A stretch of 34,916 nt of DNA from Sphaerochaetaceae bacterium. GTDB taxonomy: Bacteria; Spirochaetota; Spirochaetia; Sphaerochaetales; Sphaerochaetaceae. Of this stretch, positions 23,803-32,402 are shown one piece after another. Made by a program: the position numbers and the translations under genes. The notes beneath the pieces are model-generated. The model was not told the DNA's origin, did not search any database, and worked only from the letters and a program-made list of their open reading frames with translations. The stretch is from positions 1-34,916 of the forward strand of contig JALNVT010000002.1 in assembly GCA_023231265.1 (NCBI GenBank). Direction: 5' to 3'. Within the stretch, counting starts at the first letter, position 1, and each line of letters opens with the position of its first letter.

Positions 23803-24493
23803 ACTGGATGAAGTGGTTTATGAAGATGGAAAGCAATGTGTTATTGCCATCACAGGTGGTGGTGGCAAGACAACCACTTTGATTGCATTGGCACAGTACT
23901 ACAAAAACAGGGGGCTCAGCGTTCTTGTGAGTACCACCACAAAAATGCAGAATCCTTCTCATTATAGATTTGAGGTTGATCATGTGATGACAGATGAAAA
24001 GGATTTCTTCAATCATGAGGTCAAAAAAGGTGAATCTGTATTGTTTGTTCAGAAGCATATAATGAACGCTAAGAAGTGCATGGCTCCAAGAGATGAAATA
24101 TTACCTCTGATATCCAAACGCTTTGATGTGAGCATATTTGAGGCTGATGGAGCAAGATGTCTACCACTTAAGAAACACAGAGAATGTGATCCTGTAATTC
24201 CAAGCAGTGTGACAGCTGTTATAGCAATTGGTGGTATGAGTTGCTTCAATAAGATGGCAGCAGATAACTGCATGGGTGAAGCTGATATGAGCAAGAAGGT
24301 GGATGTAAAATATCTTCAGGACTTGATTGATGATGAGGAGGGAATGCTCAAAAGAGTCAATAGTGATCATAAATCTGTGATTCTTCTGAATCAGTGTGAT
24401 CTTCTGAGGCAAGAAGATCTGGATAGATTGAGATTCCTTGTTGCCCCATGTCCAATACTACTTGGATCTGTTGAAGAGAACACAACTTATTGA
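23786..24493 (+). CDS. yqeC: YqeC-family selenium-dependent hydroxylase accessory protein, probable
   Basis: A 235-residue P-loop protein. Walker A TGGGGKTTT is near residues 24-32, followed by VSTTTKM, then FEADGARCLPLK, which is typical of the YqeC family, and a C-terminal VILLNQCD segment like the NKxD of GTPases. YqeC is known from genomes with selenium-dependent molybdenum hydroxylases, where it is thought to help mature the cofactor. No hydroxylase, selD or molybdenum cofactor gene is in this window, so its partner must be elsewhere or it has another role. The start lies 17 bases inside the Nudix gene. A strong terminator follows. Confidence 0.78.
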   Translation: MTLLDRLDEVVYEDGKQCVIAITGGGGKTTTLIALAQYYKNRGLSVLVSTTTKMQNPSHYRFEVDHVMTDEKDFFNHEVKKGESVLFVQKHIMNAKKCMAPRDEILPLISKRFDVSIFEADGARCLPLKKHRECDPVIPSSVTAVIAIGGMSCFNKMAADNCMGEADMSKKVDVKYLQDLIDDEEGMLKRVNSDHKSVILLNQCDLLRQEDLDRLRFLVAPCPILLGSVEENTTY

Positions 24494-24514
24494 TAGATTT
24501 CAAAATCAACAGAC

Positions 24515-24548
24515 AAAAAAAAGGAGAACTATGTTCTCCCTTTTTTTT
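24515..24548. terminator. Bidirectional terminator between yqeC and glgC
   Basis: GGAGAAC (24523-24529) pairs perfectly with GTTCTCC (24533-24539). A-run and T-run of about eight bases flank it, so it works on both strands. Confidence 0.92.
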
Positions 24549-24562
24549 GCTTCTAATACTTA

Positions 24563-25855
24563 TTACATCACTGTGTTATCAGGAATGATTGCATTTTTTC
24601 TAATTACAATGATTCCATCACGAATGGAATACATCTCTGTATCACAATCCTCACGTTTTATATCATCAACGCCAATTCTACAGCCGTTTCCGATTCTAGA
24701 GTTCTGGTCAATGATAGCTCGTTTGATGATTGTTCCACGACCAATACCTTGGTTTGGAATTCCTTTGCGTTTGTTTTCTGCAATCTCTTCTGGAGTTTCA
24801 TAGTATGAAGCTCCCATGCAGTAAACACCATCTAGAGATGCACCTGATTCAATAATTGTTCTTACACCAATGATTGAGTTAACAATGTATGCATTTGTAA
24901 TAATTGATCCCTCACTGGTCAAAGAACTGCTTATGTTACAGAAGTTGATCTTTGTAGCAGGTAGGTGACGACGGTGAGTATAAATTGGCATATCCTCATC
25001 ATAGAAATTGAAATCAGGAGTCATTGATGCAAGGTTCAGATTTGTATCATAGAAAGCTTTGATAGTACCAATATCTTCCCAGAATCCATCAAAAAGATAA
25101 GAATAAACCTTTCTGTTTTCAATTGCTTTTGGAATGATTTCCTTACCAAAATCAGTGAGATCATTATCCAATACTTCAGCCATTGTATCTGCATTGAAAA
25201 TGTACATACCCATGCTTGCAAGATATTCATTTTTATCACTCACATCTTGATTTAAAGAGTCTTTCATGAATTTAGGTGATACTTTGTATTCACTTATATC
25301 CAAATCATCAGCTGGTTTCTCATAGAATTTCTTGATAATTCCATTATCATCAGCACCAATTATTCCCAATCCAGTTGCCTGTGATCTAGAAATTGGTTTT
25401 GCTGCGATGGATAATTCAGCTCCTGATGCAATATGTTGATTGATCATGTCCTTTAAATCCATGCTGTAAAGTTGGTCTCCAGAAAGAATAACAAAATATT
25501 TAGGATCTTGGTCTTTGAAGTGAACTAAATTCTTTCTAACTGCATCAGCTGTACCTTGATACCAAGTAGTTGATTGCAATGTCTGTTCAGCTGCAAGAAT
25601 CTCTACAAAACCTGTAGAGAAAGAACCAAATTGATAAGTGTTGTTTATATGGTTGTGAAGAGATGCCGAATTAAACTGAGTCAACAGATAAATCTGACTT
25701 ATATCACTATTGATACAGTTTGAAATTGGAATATCAACCAATCTATATTTCCCTGCGAAAGGTACAGCAGGTTTTGCTCTATCTTTTGTTAATGGGTAAA
25801 GTCTAGTACCTTTACCACCTCCGAGAATAATTGCAACTGTGTCTTGCTTTTTCAT
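24563..25855 (-). CDS. glgC: Glucose-1-phosphate adenylyltransferase
   Basis: A 430-residue enzyme that makes ADP-glucose for glycogen synthesis. The N-terminal nucleotidyltransferase domain shows ILGGGKGTRLYPLT, KPAVPFAGKYRLVDIPISNC, WYQGTADAVR, VILSGDQLYSMD and, later, FWEDIGT. The C-terminal part is the left-handed beta-helix (SIIGVRTIIESGASL..., IIDQNSRIGNGCRIG). The length and sequence resemble the GlgC form of cyanobacteria and plants. GGGGG stands ahead of the ATG, inside the last codons of glgA, six bases away. glgA and glgC thus form a two-gene unit ending at the shared terminator. Confidence 0.96.
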   Translation of the reverse strand: MKKQDTVAIILGGGKGTRLYPLTKDRAKPAVPFAGKYRLVDIPISNCINSDISQIYLLTQFNSASLHNHINNTYQFGSFSTGFVEILAAEQTLQSTTWYQGTADAVRKNLVHFKDQDPKYFVILSGDQLYSMDLKDMINQHIASGAELSIAAKPISRSQATGLGIIGADDNGIIKKFYEKPADDLDISEYKVSPKFMKDSLNQDVSDKNEYLASMGMYIFNADTMAEVLDNDLTDFGKEIIPKAIENRKVYSYLFDGFWEDIGTIKAFYDTNLNLASMTPDFNFYDEDMPIYTHRRHLPATKINFCNISSSLTSEGSIITNAYIVNSIIGVRTIIESGASLDGVYCMGASYYETPEEIAENKRKGIPNQGIGRGTIIKRAIIDQNSRIGNGCRIGVDDIKREDCDTEMYSIRDGIIVIRKNAIIPDNTVM

Positions 25856-25861
25856 AAAATA

Positions 25862-27310
25862 TTATATCCCCCTTCGATATATTATCATGTATTCTTCTGC
25901 TGATTTATCCCAAGTGAAATCAGTACACATACTTCTATATTTCATTTCTGAAATAGTTTCGCTATTATGATAGTACATGTTAATTGCTTTACTAGCTTCT
26001 TCTATTATAGCACGGCTTTTCATTTCAGAAAATAAAAATCCTGTACCATTTTCTTCATCTTCATCGATATCGATTATCGAATCTGCCAGTCCACCAGTTT
26101 TTCTTGCAATAGGTAATGTCCCATATCTAAGTGAGTACAATTGGTTGAGGCCACAGGGTTCATATCTGCTTGGCATCAAGAAGAAATCAGAGGCTCCTTC
26201 CACTCTATGAGCTGCTTTATTGCTGAATAGAATGTTGACTGAAAGATTGGAATATTTCTCATCAAGTTCTTCCAATTTATCAACAATTCTTTGATCACCT
26301 GTACCAATAATAATCACCTGAACTTTGTTTTCTTTTAAGATTGTCTCGAGTGCACTTGTTTTGCCTTCGAATAACAGTTCATCAAAACCTTTCTGTTCTG
26401 CTAATCTGCTTATCATACTGATAAGAGGAACATCAGGATTTACTTCCAAGCCGTATTCTTTTTGAACTTCAGCTTTTAGTTTTTTCTTGCCTTCCATATC
26501 AGCTGAACTGTAATGATGAGTAAAACTTTCATCTGTCTCAGGATTCCATTCATCATAGTCAATGCCATTGATAATTCCAAATAAGTCGTCTTTTCGTTCC
26601 TGTAGAATTGGATCTAGATTGCATCCCAATTCCTTCTCTTGAATTTCTTTAGCATAGGTTGGACTTACAGTTGTTACATAATCTGCAAATTCAATGCCTG
26701 TTTTGAGCATGTTGACCTGTTTTTCTGTTCCCAAACCTGAGAACATTTTATCATCCAGTTCAACATCTGCTAAAAGAGAATCAAATTTTGAGTATATACC
26801 TTGATATGCAAGGTTATGAATGGTGAAGACGCTCTTTGTTTTTGCAAAGAACTTATCATCAGATTTTTTTAGAAAGTATGGAGTGAATCCAACTGTCCAA
26901 TCATGACAATGAATTATGTCCGGTTTCACATTCAATGCTTTACATGCTGGAAGTGCTGATTTAGCAAGAAGGGTGTAACGTACAAAATTATCAGAATATG
27001 GAGTGAAAGAAGTATCTCCATATATACCATTTCTTTCGGTAAACATAGGATTTTTGAGTGCTAAATATTTAACTCCATTCAAATCTTTACTTACCAATTC
27101 AACTTTTTCTTCAGAACTTCCAATATTCACATTAAAAGTTGCAATTACTTTTGAAAATCCGTTTAAATCAATAAACTTATAACAAGGCATCAATACGTAA
27201 ACGTTATTATCTAACTTAAAAAGAGCACTTGAAAGTGCTCCTACAACATCTGCTAATCCACCTGATTTAGAAAAAGGGACTGTTTCACTTGTAACCATTA
27301 ATATATTCAT
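25862..27310 (-). CDS. glgA: Glycogen synthase, ADP-glucose type
   Basis: A 482-residue GT5 glycosyltransferase. Residues 15-18 (KSGGL) bind ADP-glucose; PDIIHCHDWTVGF, VFTIHNLAYQG and the C-terminal SRYEPCGLNQLYSLRYG (with the retaining EX7E motif) are diagnostic. It adds glucose units to glycogen. It is the first gene of the glgA-glgC unit. No Shine-Dalgarno sequence precedes the ATG, and a promoter on the minus strand (27345-27317) places transcription start at the ATG. Branching enzyme, phosphorylase and debranching genes are not in the window. Confidence 0.96.
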   Translation of the reverse strand: MNILMVTSETVPFSKSGGLADVVGALSSALFKLDNNVYVLMPCYKFIDLNGFSKVIATFNVNIGSSEEKVELVSKDLNGVKYLALKNPMFTERNGIYGDTSFTPYSDNFVRYTLLAKSALPACKALNVKPDIIHCHDWTVGFTPYFLKKSDDKFFAKTKSVFTIHNLAYQGIYSKFDSLLADVELDDKMFSGLGTEKQVNMLKTGIEFADYVTTVSPTYAKEIQEKELGCNLDPILQERKDDLFGIINGIDYDEWNPETDESFTHHYSSADMEGKKKLKAEVQKEYGLEVNPDVPLISMISRLAEQKGFDELLFEGKTSALETILKENKVQVIIIGTGDQRIVDKLEELDEKYSNLSVNILFSNKAAHRVEGASDFFLMPSRYEPCGLNQLYSLRYGTLPIARKTGGLADSIIDIDEDEENGTGFLFSEMKSRAIIEEASKAINMYYHNSETISEMKYRSMCTDFTWDKSAEEYMIIYRRGI

Positions 27311-27316
27311 GGTTTT

Positions 27317-27345
27317 ATTATGGACTTATCAAGGGCAAACGTCAA
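27317..27345 (-). promoter_or_regulatory. Promoter giving a leaderless mRNA for glgA-glgC
   Basis: On the minus strand TTGACG (27345-27340), a 17-base spacer and CATAAT (27322-27317) leave six bases before the ATG at 27310. Confidence 0.7.
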
Positions 27346-27377
27346 TTAAAAAGTTGTTTTTAATTTGCTAAATTTGT

Positions 27378-27413
27378 AATAAAAAATGCCTGTAATATTT
27401 ACAAATTACAGGC
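27378..27413 (-). terminator. Terminator after trxB
   Basis: GCCTGTAAT (27413-27405 on the minus strand) pairs with ATTACAGGC (27396-27388) and a T-run follows on the minus strand. It lies about 70 bases past the trxB stop. Confidence 0.88.
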
Positions 27414-27485
27414 TTGAAAAAAATTAATAATCTATTTGTATTAACTAATTTTATTTTGTTTTTTTATATGTGCAAGACATATGGC

Positions 27486-28415
27486 TTAATAAGCATTTCC
27501 GTCTATTTCATCGATATATTCACTTGCACTGTGAGCAGCAATTGCACCATCAGATGCAGCAGTTACTACCTGTCTGAATGGAGTGTCTCTTACATCACCA
27601 GCTACAAAGAAACCCTTAATGGCTGTCTGCATCTTTTGATCTGCAACAACATATCCATGATCATCAACAAGTTCTTTAGGAAGAAGTTGAGTCTGAGGAA
27701 TCATACCAGCAAAGATGAATACAGCTTTTGTACTGTGTTCAGATTTTTCTCCTGTTACAACATCTTCAAGAACAATGGATGAAACCTTATTATCTTCACC
27801 CTTAATTTCCAGCGGTCTCTTGTTCATCAATGTCTTTATCTTTGTTTTCTTAACTCTTTGAATCAAATCATCTTGAGCTCTGAATCTATCTCTTCTGTGA
27901 ACAATTGTTACATCATCAGATAGCTTTGATAAATAAAGTGCATCAGTCAATGCTGTATCACCACCACCAATTACAAAAATTGTCTGCTGCTTGAAGAAAG
28001 AGCCATCACATGTACCACAATATGATACACCTCGACCGTTGAATTCCTCTTCACCAGGAATATCTATATGTCTATGCTTTGCTCCTGTTGCCCAAATTAT
28101 AGATTTTGCTTCAACTTCTTGTCCTGCAAGTTTTACAAAGAATATGTCATCTTTTTTTTCAAAAGAAACAAATTCATCATAAACAATTTTTGCACCAAAA
28201 GCTTCTGCTTGTTTCTGCATTCTATCTCCGATCTCAAACCCTGAAACAGGTGTATCAAAACCTGGATAGTTTTCAATCATATCTATATAGGCACATTGTC
28301 CACCTGGCATAAGTGCTTCAACAATCACCACGTCACGACCTGCTCTTGCACCATATTGACCAGCAGATAATCCTGCAGCTCCACCGCCTACTATTAAAAT
28401 ATCAGTTTTAATCAT
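27486..28415 (-). CDS. trxB: Thioredoxin reductase
   Basis: A 309-residue FAD/NADPH flavoprotein. FAD-binding GGGAAGLSAG is near the N-terminus, redox-active CGTCDG in the middle, NADPH-binding GGGDTALTDA with HRRDRFRA next, and the C-terminal FVAGDVRD binds FAD. It keeps thioredoxin reduced for ribonucleotide reductase and peroxide defence. The frame reaches a GTG at 28427, but the ATG at 28415 begins the usual IKTDILIVGGG N-terminus, so I start there. A TATAAT (28444-28439, minus) is a likely -10 box, without a good -35 at the normal distance. It is a single-gene unit with its own terminator. Confidence 0.95.
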   Translation of the reverse strand: MIKTDILIVGGGAAGLSAGQYGARAGRDVVIVEALMPGGQCAYIDMIENYPGFDTPVSGFEIGDRMQKQAEAFGAKIVYDEFVSFEKKDDIFFVKLAGQEVEAKSIIWATGAKHRHIDIPGEEEFNGRGVSYCGTCDGSFFKQQTIFVIGGGDTALTDALYLSKLSDDVTIVHRRDRFRAQDDLIQRVKKTKIKTLMNKRPLEIKGEDNKVSSIVLEDVVTGEKSEHSTKAVFIFAGMIPQTQLLPKELVDDHGYVVADQKMQTAIKGFFVAGDVRDTPFRQVVTAASDGAIAAHSASEYIDEIDGNAY

Positions 28416-28548
28416 GTTATGTACCACTCTTTATATTAATTATACTTACAGTATATATAAACTATAGTCAAAAATAAAGTTACTTTGTCACATATAGTGA
28501 TAAAATGGTATTTAATATAATTTTGAATGATAAAAAGTTTTATTATGA

Positions 28549-28581
28549 CATAAAAAAGACCCAGCGATGTATGCTGGATCT
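28549..28581 (-). terminator. Terminator after tsaB
   Basis: AGATCCAGC pairs with GCTGGGTCT (28581-28573 with 28565-28557 on the minus strand), then six T. It lies 19 bases past the tsaB stop. Confidence 0.9.
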
Positions 28582-28599
28582 TGTATTTATTTATGTCTC

Positions 28600-29313
28600 T
28601 TAAATCTCTGATTTGTTCATCTCTTTTATTTTGTTTTCAAGAGCAACCTCTGCATCACTTTTTCTGATGTATGTTGGACCAATTCCCATTTCAGCTGGGC
28701 CATTTTTGTTGAACTCACAGAGACCTAGCTCTGCAAGTTTTATAGCAAAGTCAAAAGAGCTGCTATCAACAAAAGCATCCAGAGTTGGGCACTGTTCCTT
28801 GAGTCCCTTCTTAAGAAGTTTGTCATAGAACATCTGAGCATCAGGACCGGTGAACAGAACTCTCTTTTCATCAGCTAAAAGCTCAATCATTTCTTCTTCT
28901 GTTGTATCAATATCTTTTGTAACTCTTGCACCATTCTTGAAAAGAGCAGTGTAGAATCTTCTTTTTTTTGCATCTATTACAGGAACAACAATTCCATCAA
29001 AATAGGCAACTTGAGAAGATAATACCAAATTGGTATCAACTGTGACCAAAGGAGTATCAGTTGCTACTGCTATTCCTTTTAAAGCACTCATTGCAATTCT
29101 CAAACCTGTGAAAGATCCAGGACCTTTAGGACAGACAAGTAGATCATAATCGTTAAGAGTCAGACCTGCTTTTTTTGTCATGTCCATAATACGAGGCATC
29201 AAATTTTCACTGTGTTCCATTTTACCAACATGGTGAAATGATGTTCTCTCTTTATCTTTAACAACTGCAATATTCATTGCATTTGTGCTTGTATCAACTG
29301 CCAAAATATTCAT
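28600..29313 (-). CDS. tsaB: TsaB, tRNA threonylcarbamoyladenosine complex subunit
   Basis: A 237-residue protein of the ASKHA fold. ILAVDTSTNAMNIAV at the start, HSENLMPRI, and CPKGPGSFTGLRIAMSALKG are the family landmarks. With TsaD and TsaE it transfers threonylcarbamoyl to A37 of tRNAs that read ANN codons. TsaB is the non-catalytic scaffold. It follows tsaE by 19 bases in the 6S RNA-TPR-tsaE-tsaB unit; tsaD is not in the window. Confidence 0.93.
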   Translation of the reverse strand: MNILAVDTSTNAMNIAVVKDKERTSFHHVGKMEHSENLMPRIMDMTKKAGLTLNDYDLLVCPKGPGSFTGLRIAMSALKGIAVATDTPLVTVDTNLVLSSQVAYFDGIVVPVIDAKKRRFYTALFKNGARVTKDIDTTEEEMIELLADEKRVLFTGPDAQMFYDKLLKKGLKEQCPTLDAFVDSSSFDFAIKLAELGLCEFNKNGPAEMGIGPTYIRKSDAEVALENKIKEMNKSEI

Positions 29314-29332
29314 ATTTTAATTATCCTATCCT

Positions 29333-29752
29333 TTAATCCTCAAGACCTGTTATATCAATAACTCTGTCCTGGTTATCTAAAATGGTTAATTCAAGATAAA
29401 TTGTATCTTCAGGAAGCATCTCATCAATCTTCTCAGACCATTCGATAAGAGTGATTCCTTCTCCATACAACATTTCCTCTCCACCCATCATTTCAAATTC
29501 ATCACAACCTGAAATTCTATATAGATCCATATGATATAAAGGAAGATCTCCATCATATTCTTGTAAGATCGTAAATGTAGGTGATACGATAGCTTCTTTT
29601 ATGTTTAAATATTCTGCAATGCCCTTGGCAATGACTGTCTTACCAGCACCAAGAGAGCCTCGCAAAGATATTACAGCACCTGGTTTTAAGTTTTTTGCAA
29701 ACTTCTTTCCAAATTCTTTTGTTTCTTCTGAGCTATGGCTAATAAATTGCAT
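29333..29752 (-). CDS. tsaE: TsaE, ATPase of the threonylcarbamoyladenosine complex
   Basis: A 139-residue P-loop protein. Walker A GSLGAGKTVIAKG is near residues 32-44, then SPTFTILQEY, the HMDLYRI motif and LIEWSEKI, all typical of TsaE. It powers the TsaB-TsaD complex. Its ATG shares one base with the stop of the TPR gene (TAATG), so translation is coupled. Confidence 0.94.
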   Translation of the reverse strand: MQFISHSSEETKEFGKKFAKNLKPGAVISLRGSLGAGKTVIAKGIAEYLNIKEAIVSPTFTILQEYDGDLPLYHMDLYRISGCDEFEMMGGEEMLYGEGITLIEWSEKIDEMLPEDTIYLELTILDNQDRVIDITGLED

Positions 29753-31008
29753 TAGTTATCTTCTCCAATCTGAATTACTTCTTCAACTCCATCATCTTTT
29801 TTGTGAGCATGGTGAGAGTGTCCGCTGAGTTCTTCGTAGGTCTCAATATCTTCTACTACCTCTTCAATAATAGGCTTCTCATTGAGGGTGTCGCCTGTTG
29901 CTGAACAGTAGGACTTAGATAGATGCTCTACAAGTGGATCTTTGATATCAATAGCTCTTGCTCTTTCAAGCAACTGTCGAGCCTTGTCATAATCCTTCTC
30001 TTCAAGTTTTAAATAAGCAAGGTTTGTCAATAATTTGATATTGTCTGGTTCTAAATCTAAAGCACTGTCCAAATAGTATACAGCCAATTCCTGATGTCCT
30101 TCTTCCAAAGCACAGATAGATAATTCATTATAAATTTCACTGTTGCTCTCACCAAGTTTGATGCAATGCAATAGGTTTTCTTTAGCTTCAGTAAATTTCA
30201 ACTGTCTTCTCAGTGCCCAACCTTTAAAGAAAAAGGCATTCCATACTTCTGGATTTTTTTCGATATATACATCGAGAAGTTCCAAAGCTTTATCTTCATT
30301 GCACAGCTGTATTTCATCATATGCTTGAAGCAGTGCAGTATCATTTGTAAGTTTGTTGTTTATATCTTTCAAGATATTTTCAACTTGAACTTTTCTCTCA
30401 TCATCTTCTTTGGCAACATTCATATACTGCTCAAGATAATCACGTGCGGTATCAATATTGTTTTGGTAGATATGGAAGTAGCCAATTTCACAAAGCAGGT
30501 CAGGGTCTTCAGGATTTTTCTTCAGACCTTCAATCAATGTATCAATTGTTTTCTGTTGATACAAATCATAAAGAGCACCTTTTCCTTCGTTGTCTTCTGC
30601 AAGAGTGGCTCTTTTAGCATAATGAGTTGCAAGATTGATATATGATGCTGGTTGCTGTGAGAGATGATTGACAACCAAGAAAAGTTCTTCACTGAAATCG
30701 TGGTCTTCTATTTTTTCTTTTGCAATGGCTGCAATGTTCAACTGTTCAATTGATTCTGGTTGAGATGCCAACACAAATTCTCTGTAGTACTCAAAGTGTT
30801 CATTATCAGGATCCCATGCAATAATTTTGAGCATGCCTGCTACTATTCTTTCAACAGTAACATCATCAGCCTCAATTTTTTTATGGTCTTCAGGAAGCTG
30901 CAGTGGGATAGGGATGGTTGGATCAACTTTAAAATCACCAATTGTTTGTTCTAGATTTTTGGGTAAGTTAATAAAAACAATACCTTCAGTTTTATTTGAT
31001 AAATTCAC
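29752..31008 (-). CDS. TPR-repeat protein
   Basis: A 418-residue cytosolic protein. Helical TPR units recur from about residue 110 to 380, clearest in EDPDLLCEIGYFHIYQNN, NPEVWNAFFFKGWALRR, NSEIYNELSICALEEG and EPDNIKLLTNLAYLKLEEKD. The tail is acidic and His-rich (GHSHHAHKKDDG). TPR proteins are scaffolds; no partner can be named. The frame is open back to 31098, but that stretch lies inside the 6S RNA. A GTG at 31008 with AAGGAAA eight bases ahead starts the protein VNLSNKTEGIVF, so I use that. It is the first protein gene after 6S RNA, only 29 bases from its end, and is coupled to tsaE. Confidence 0.85.
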   Translation of the reverse strand: MNLSNKTEGIVFINLPKNLEQTIGDFKVDPTIPIPLQLPEDHKKIEADDVTVERIVAGMLKIIAWDPDNEHFEYYREFVLASQPESIEQLNIAAIAKEKIEDHDFSEELFLVVNHLSQQPASYINLATHYAKRATLAEDNEGKGALYDLYQQKTIDTLIEGLKKNPEDPDLLCEIGYFHIYQNNIDTARDYLEQYMNVAKEDDERKVQVENILKDINNKLTNDTALLQAYDEIQLCNEDKALELLDVYIEKNPEVWNAFFFKGWALRRQLKFTEAKENLLHCIKLGESNSEIYNELSICALEEGHQELAVYYLDSALDLEPDNIKLLTNLAYLKLEEKDYDKARQLLERARAIDIKDPLVEHLSKSYCSATGDTLNEKPIIEEVVEDIETYEELSGHSHHAHKKDDGVEEVIQIGEDN

Positions 31009-31037
31009 TCTTTGTTTCCTTAAATATAAATAAAAAA

Positions 31038-31207
31038 GTGATGTGAATTGGACTGCTCTTGAACCTTTGGGTTCAAGGGGGTTACCAGGTTGCTTCAAAT
31101 TCTGTTCCTTTTAAACCTCTAAAAGAGGAGGAGCAATGCAAAGAAGCTATGCCGTAACCCAATTGTATTAGTTGAGCCAAGAGACACGTGTCCGTTATTC
31201 ACATCAC
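31038..31207 (-). ncRNA. ssrS: 6S RNA
   Basis: Read on the minus strand, a 10-pair end stem joins GTGATGTGAA (31207-31198) to TTCACATCAC (31047-31038), followed by six T. Inward, GGAC/GTCC and GGCTC/GAGC pair; then comes an open central region whose 3' side folds into the 6S-typical hairpin CTTGAACC/GGTTCAAG. Beyond it GGGTTAC/GTAACCC, GCTTC/GAAGC and an apical CCTCT/AGAGG stem close the top. This is the rod with a central bubble by which 6S RNA mimics an open promoter and binds sigma70 RNA polymerase in stationary phase. An extended -10 (TGCTATAAT) lies at 31252-31244, so the primary transcript probably starts near 31237 and is trimmed. Confidence 0.88.
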
Positions 31208-31243
31208 AAATAATTTTCAAGTAACATCGCTGTCTATACATAT

Positions 31244-31252
31244 ATTATAGCA
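31244..31252 (-). promoter_or_regulatory. Extended -10 promoter of 6S RNA
   Basis: TGCTATAAT on the minus strand. The start is expected about 30 bases before the mature 6S end stem. No clear -35 is seen. Confidence 0.5.
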
Positions 31253-31359
31253 TGCAATGATAAAGATAAAGAGCTATTAATAAAAATTGGTTTTTATTAA
31301 ATCTTTAACTTATAGGGCGAGAATAATAAAAAGCTCCACATAATGCAAGGGGGTAACGA

Positions 31360-31392
31360 AAAAAAAGACGAGTAATTTTACTCGTCTTTTTG
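31360..31392. terminator. Terminator after the infC-rpmI-rplT-zapB-like unit
   Basis: AAAAAGACGAGTAA pairs with TTACTCGTCTTTTT (31362-31375 with 31378-31391), A- and T-flanked, so it should act on the minus strand and possibly on both. The 110 bases from here to the 6S promoter hold nothing else I can identify. Confidence 0.9.
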
Positions 31393-31409
31393 TAAGTCGT
31401 TTTTGAGTC

Positions 31410-31985
31410 TTATTTTAAAGGATCTGAATCATCTAAATCTTCAAGCTCATCCAATCCATCTAAATCTGGATCGTCGCCTTCAAGAATTAGGTCATCACCT
31501 AAATCATCTAAGTCAGAAAGATCATCGCCTGCAAGAGCTTCACCTGATGTGAATCCATCAGCTGCTTCTAATTCAGTATTCTGAGCTTCCATCAAATCAA
31601 TTTCATCGAGGCCTTCAATTGCATCAAGAGTATCGATAGATTTGTTAATACTATCTTCAAGAAGTTTAGTATTATCTTTATAGTCATCAACATAAGATTG
31701 TAATTCAATAATTCTATTGTTAGCGAACGTGTAGTCCATTTTGACCTTTGCATGTTCTGCTTTCAATTCTTCTAACTGTCTTTTAACTTCATCTAATTCA
31801 GAAGAATCAGCTGCAGTTTCCTTAAAAGCGTTAAATTCGTCTTGTAAATCGTCTTTCTCGCTTTTAATTGTATCATTTTCAGATTGAAGTTCTTTATTGT
31901 TACTTCTCAGTAAATTTATAAGTGTTACAGCTTTCTTTGTACGTAACTCCAATAGCTGTATTTTATCCATGATTTCTGATGCCAT
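31410..31985 (-). CDS. ZapB-like coiled-coil protein with acidic tail
   Basis: A 191-residue cytosolic protein. Residues about 5-125 form a continuous coiled coil beginning IMDKIQLLELRTKKAVTLIN, like ZapB-type division proteins. The C-terminal 60 residues are very acidic (repeats of DLDDL, DGLDELEDLDD). ZapB proteins stabilise the FtsZ ring; here the acidic tail is extra, so the role is probable rather than certain. AAGGAGG lies before the ATG at 31985; a TTG one codon earlier is discounted. It follows rplT by 45 bases with no terminator between, so it ends the ribosomal operon. Confidence 0.75.
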   Translation of the reverse strand: MASEIMDKIQLLELRTKKAVTLINLLRSNNKELQSENDTIKSEKDDLQDEFNAFKETAADSSELDEVKRQLEELKAEHAKVKMDYTFANNRIIELQSYVDDYKDNTKLLEDSINKSIDTLDAIEGLDEIDLMEAQNTELEAADGFTSGEALAGDDLSDLDDLGDDLILEGDDPDLDGLDELEDLDDSDPLK

Positions 31986-32030
31986 CAAATTCCTCCTTGA
32001 AACTTAATTACTTCAAAACTTATTTAAAGC

Positions 32031-32387
32031 TTATGCTAAAACACTTTTTACTTGTTCAACCAAAGCAGAGAAAGACTGTTTGTCTTCAATTGCCATGTTT
32101 GATAAAGCTTTTCTATTAAGAGAGATGTTAGCTAAAGTCAAACCGTGCATGAACTGTGAGTAAGTTAAACCTTCAGCTCTTACAGCAGCGTTAATTCTAG
32201 CGATCCATAATTTACGGAAATCTCTCTTTTTTTCTTTACGACCGCGGTATGCATACTGACCTGCTTTTGCAACTGCATCTTTAGCAACACGATTGTTTGT
32301 GTGACGACGACCATAGTAACCTTTGGCCTGCTTTAAAATCTTCTTTCTTCTGTCTTTACGTTTTGTACCGTCAACTGCTCTTGGCAT
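32031..32387 (-). CDS. rplT: Ribosomal protein L20
   Basis: A 118-residue, strongly basic protein with the family's RRKKILKQAKGYYGRR segment and FRKLWIARINAA. It binds 23S rRNA early in 50S assembly and, in many bacteria, represses its own operon. It lies 15 bases after rpmI with a good ribosome site. Confidence 0.98.
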   Translation of the reverse strand: MPRAVDGTKRKDRRKKILKQAKGYYGRRHTNNRVAKDAVAKAGQYAYRGRKEKKRDFRKLWIARINAAVRAEGLTYSQFMHGLTLANISLNRKALSNMAIEDKQSFSALVEQVKSVLA

Positions 32388-32402
32388 TTTTAATTTCTCC
32401 TA

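Noticed and set aside
24438..24803. Plus-strand ORF of 121 codons across yqeC and glgC
   Set aside because: It lies mostly antisense to glgC, crosses a bidirectional terminator and has no ribosome site.
31009..31098. 30 extra N-terminal codons of the TPR protein
   Set aside because: They are the 3' part of 6S RNA and its T-run; the GTG at 31008 has its own ribosome site.
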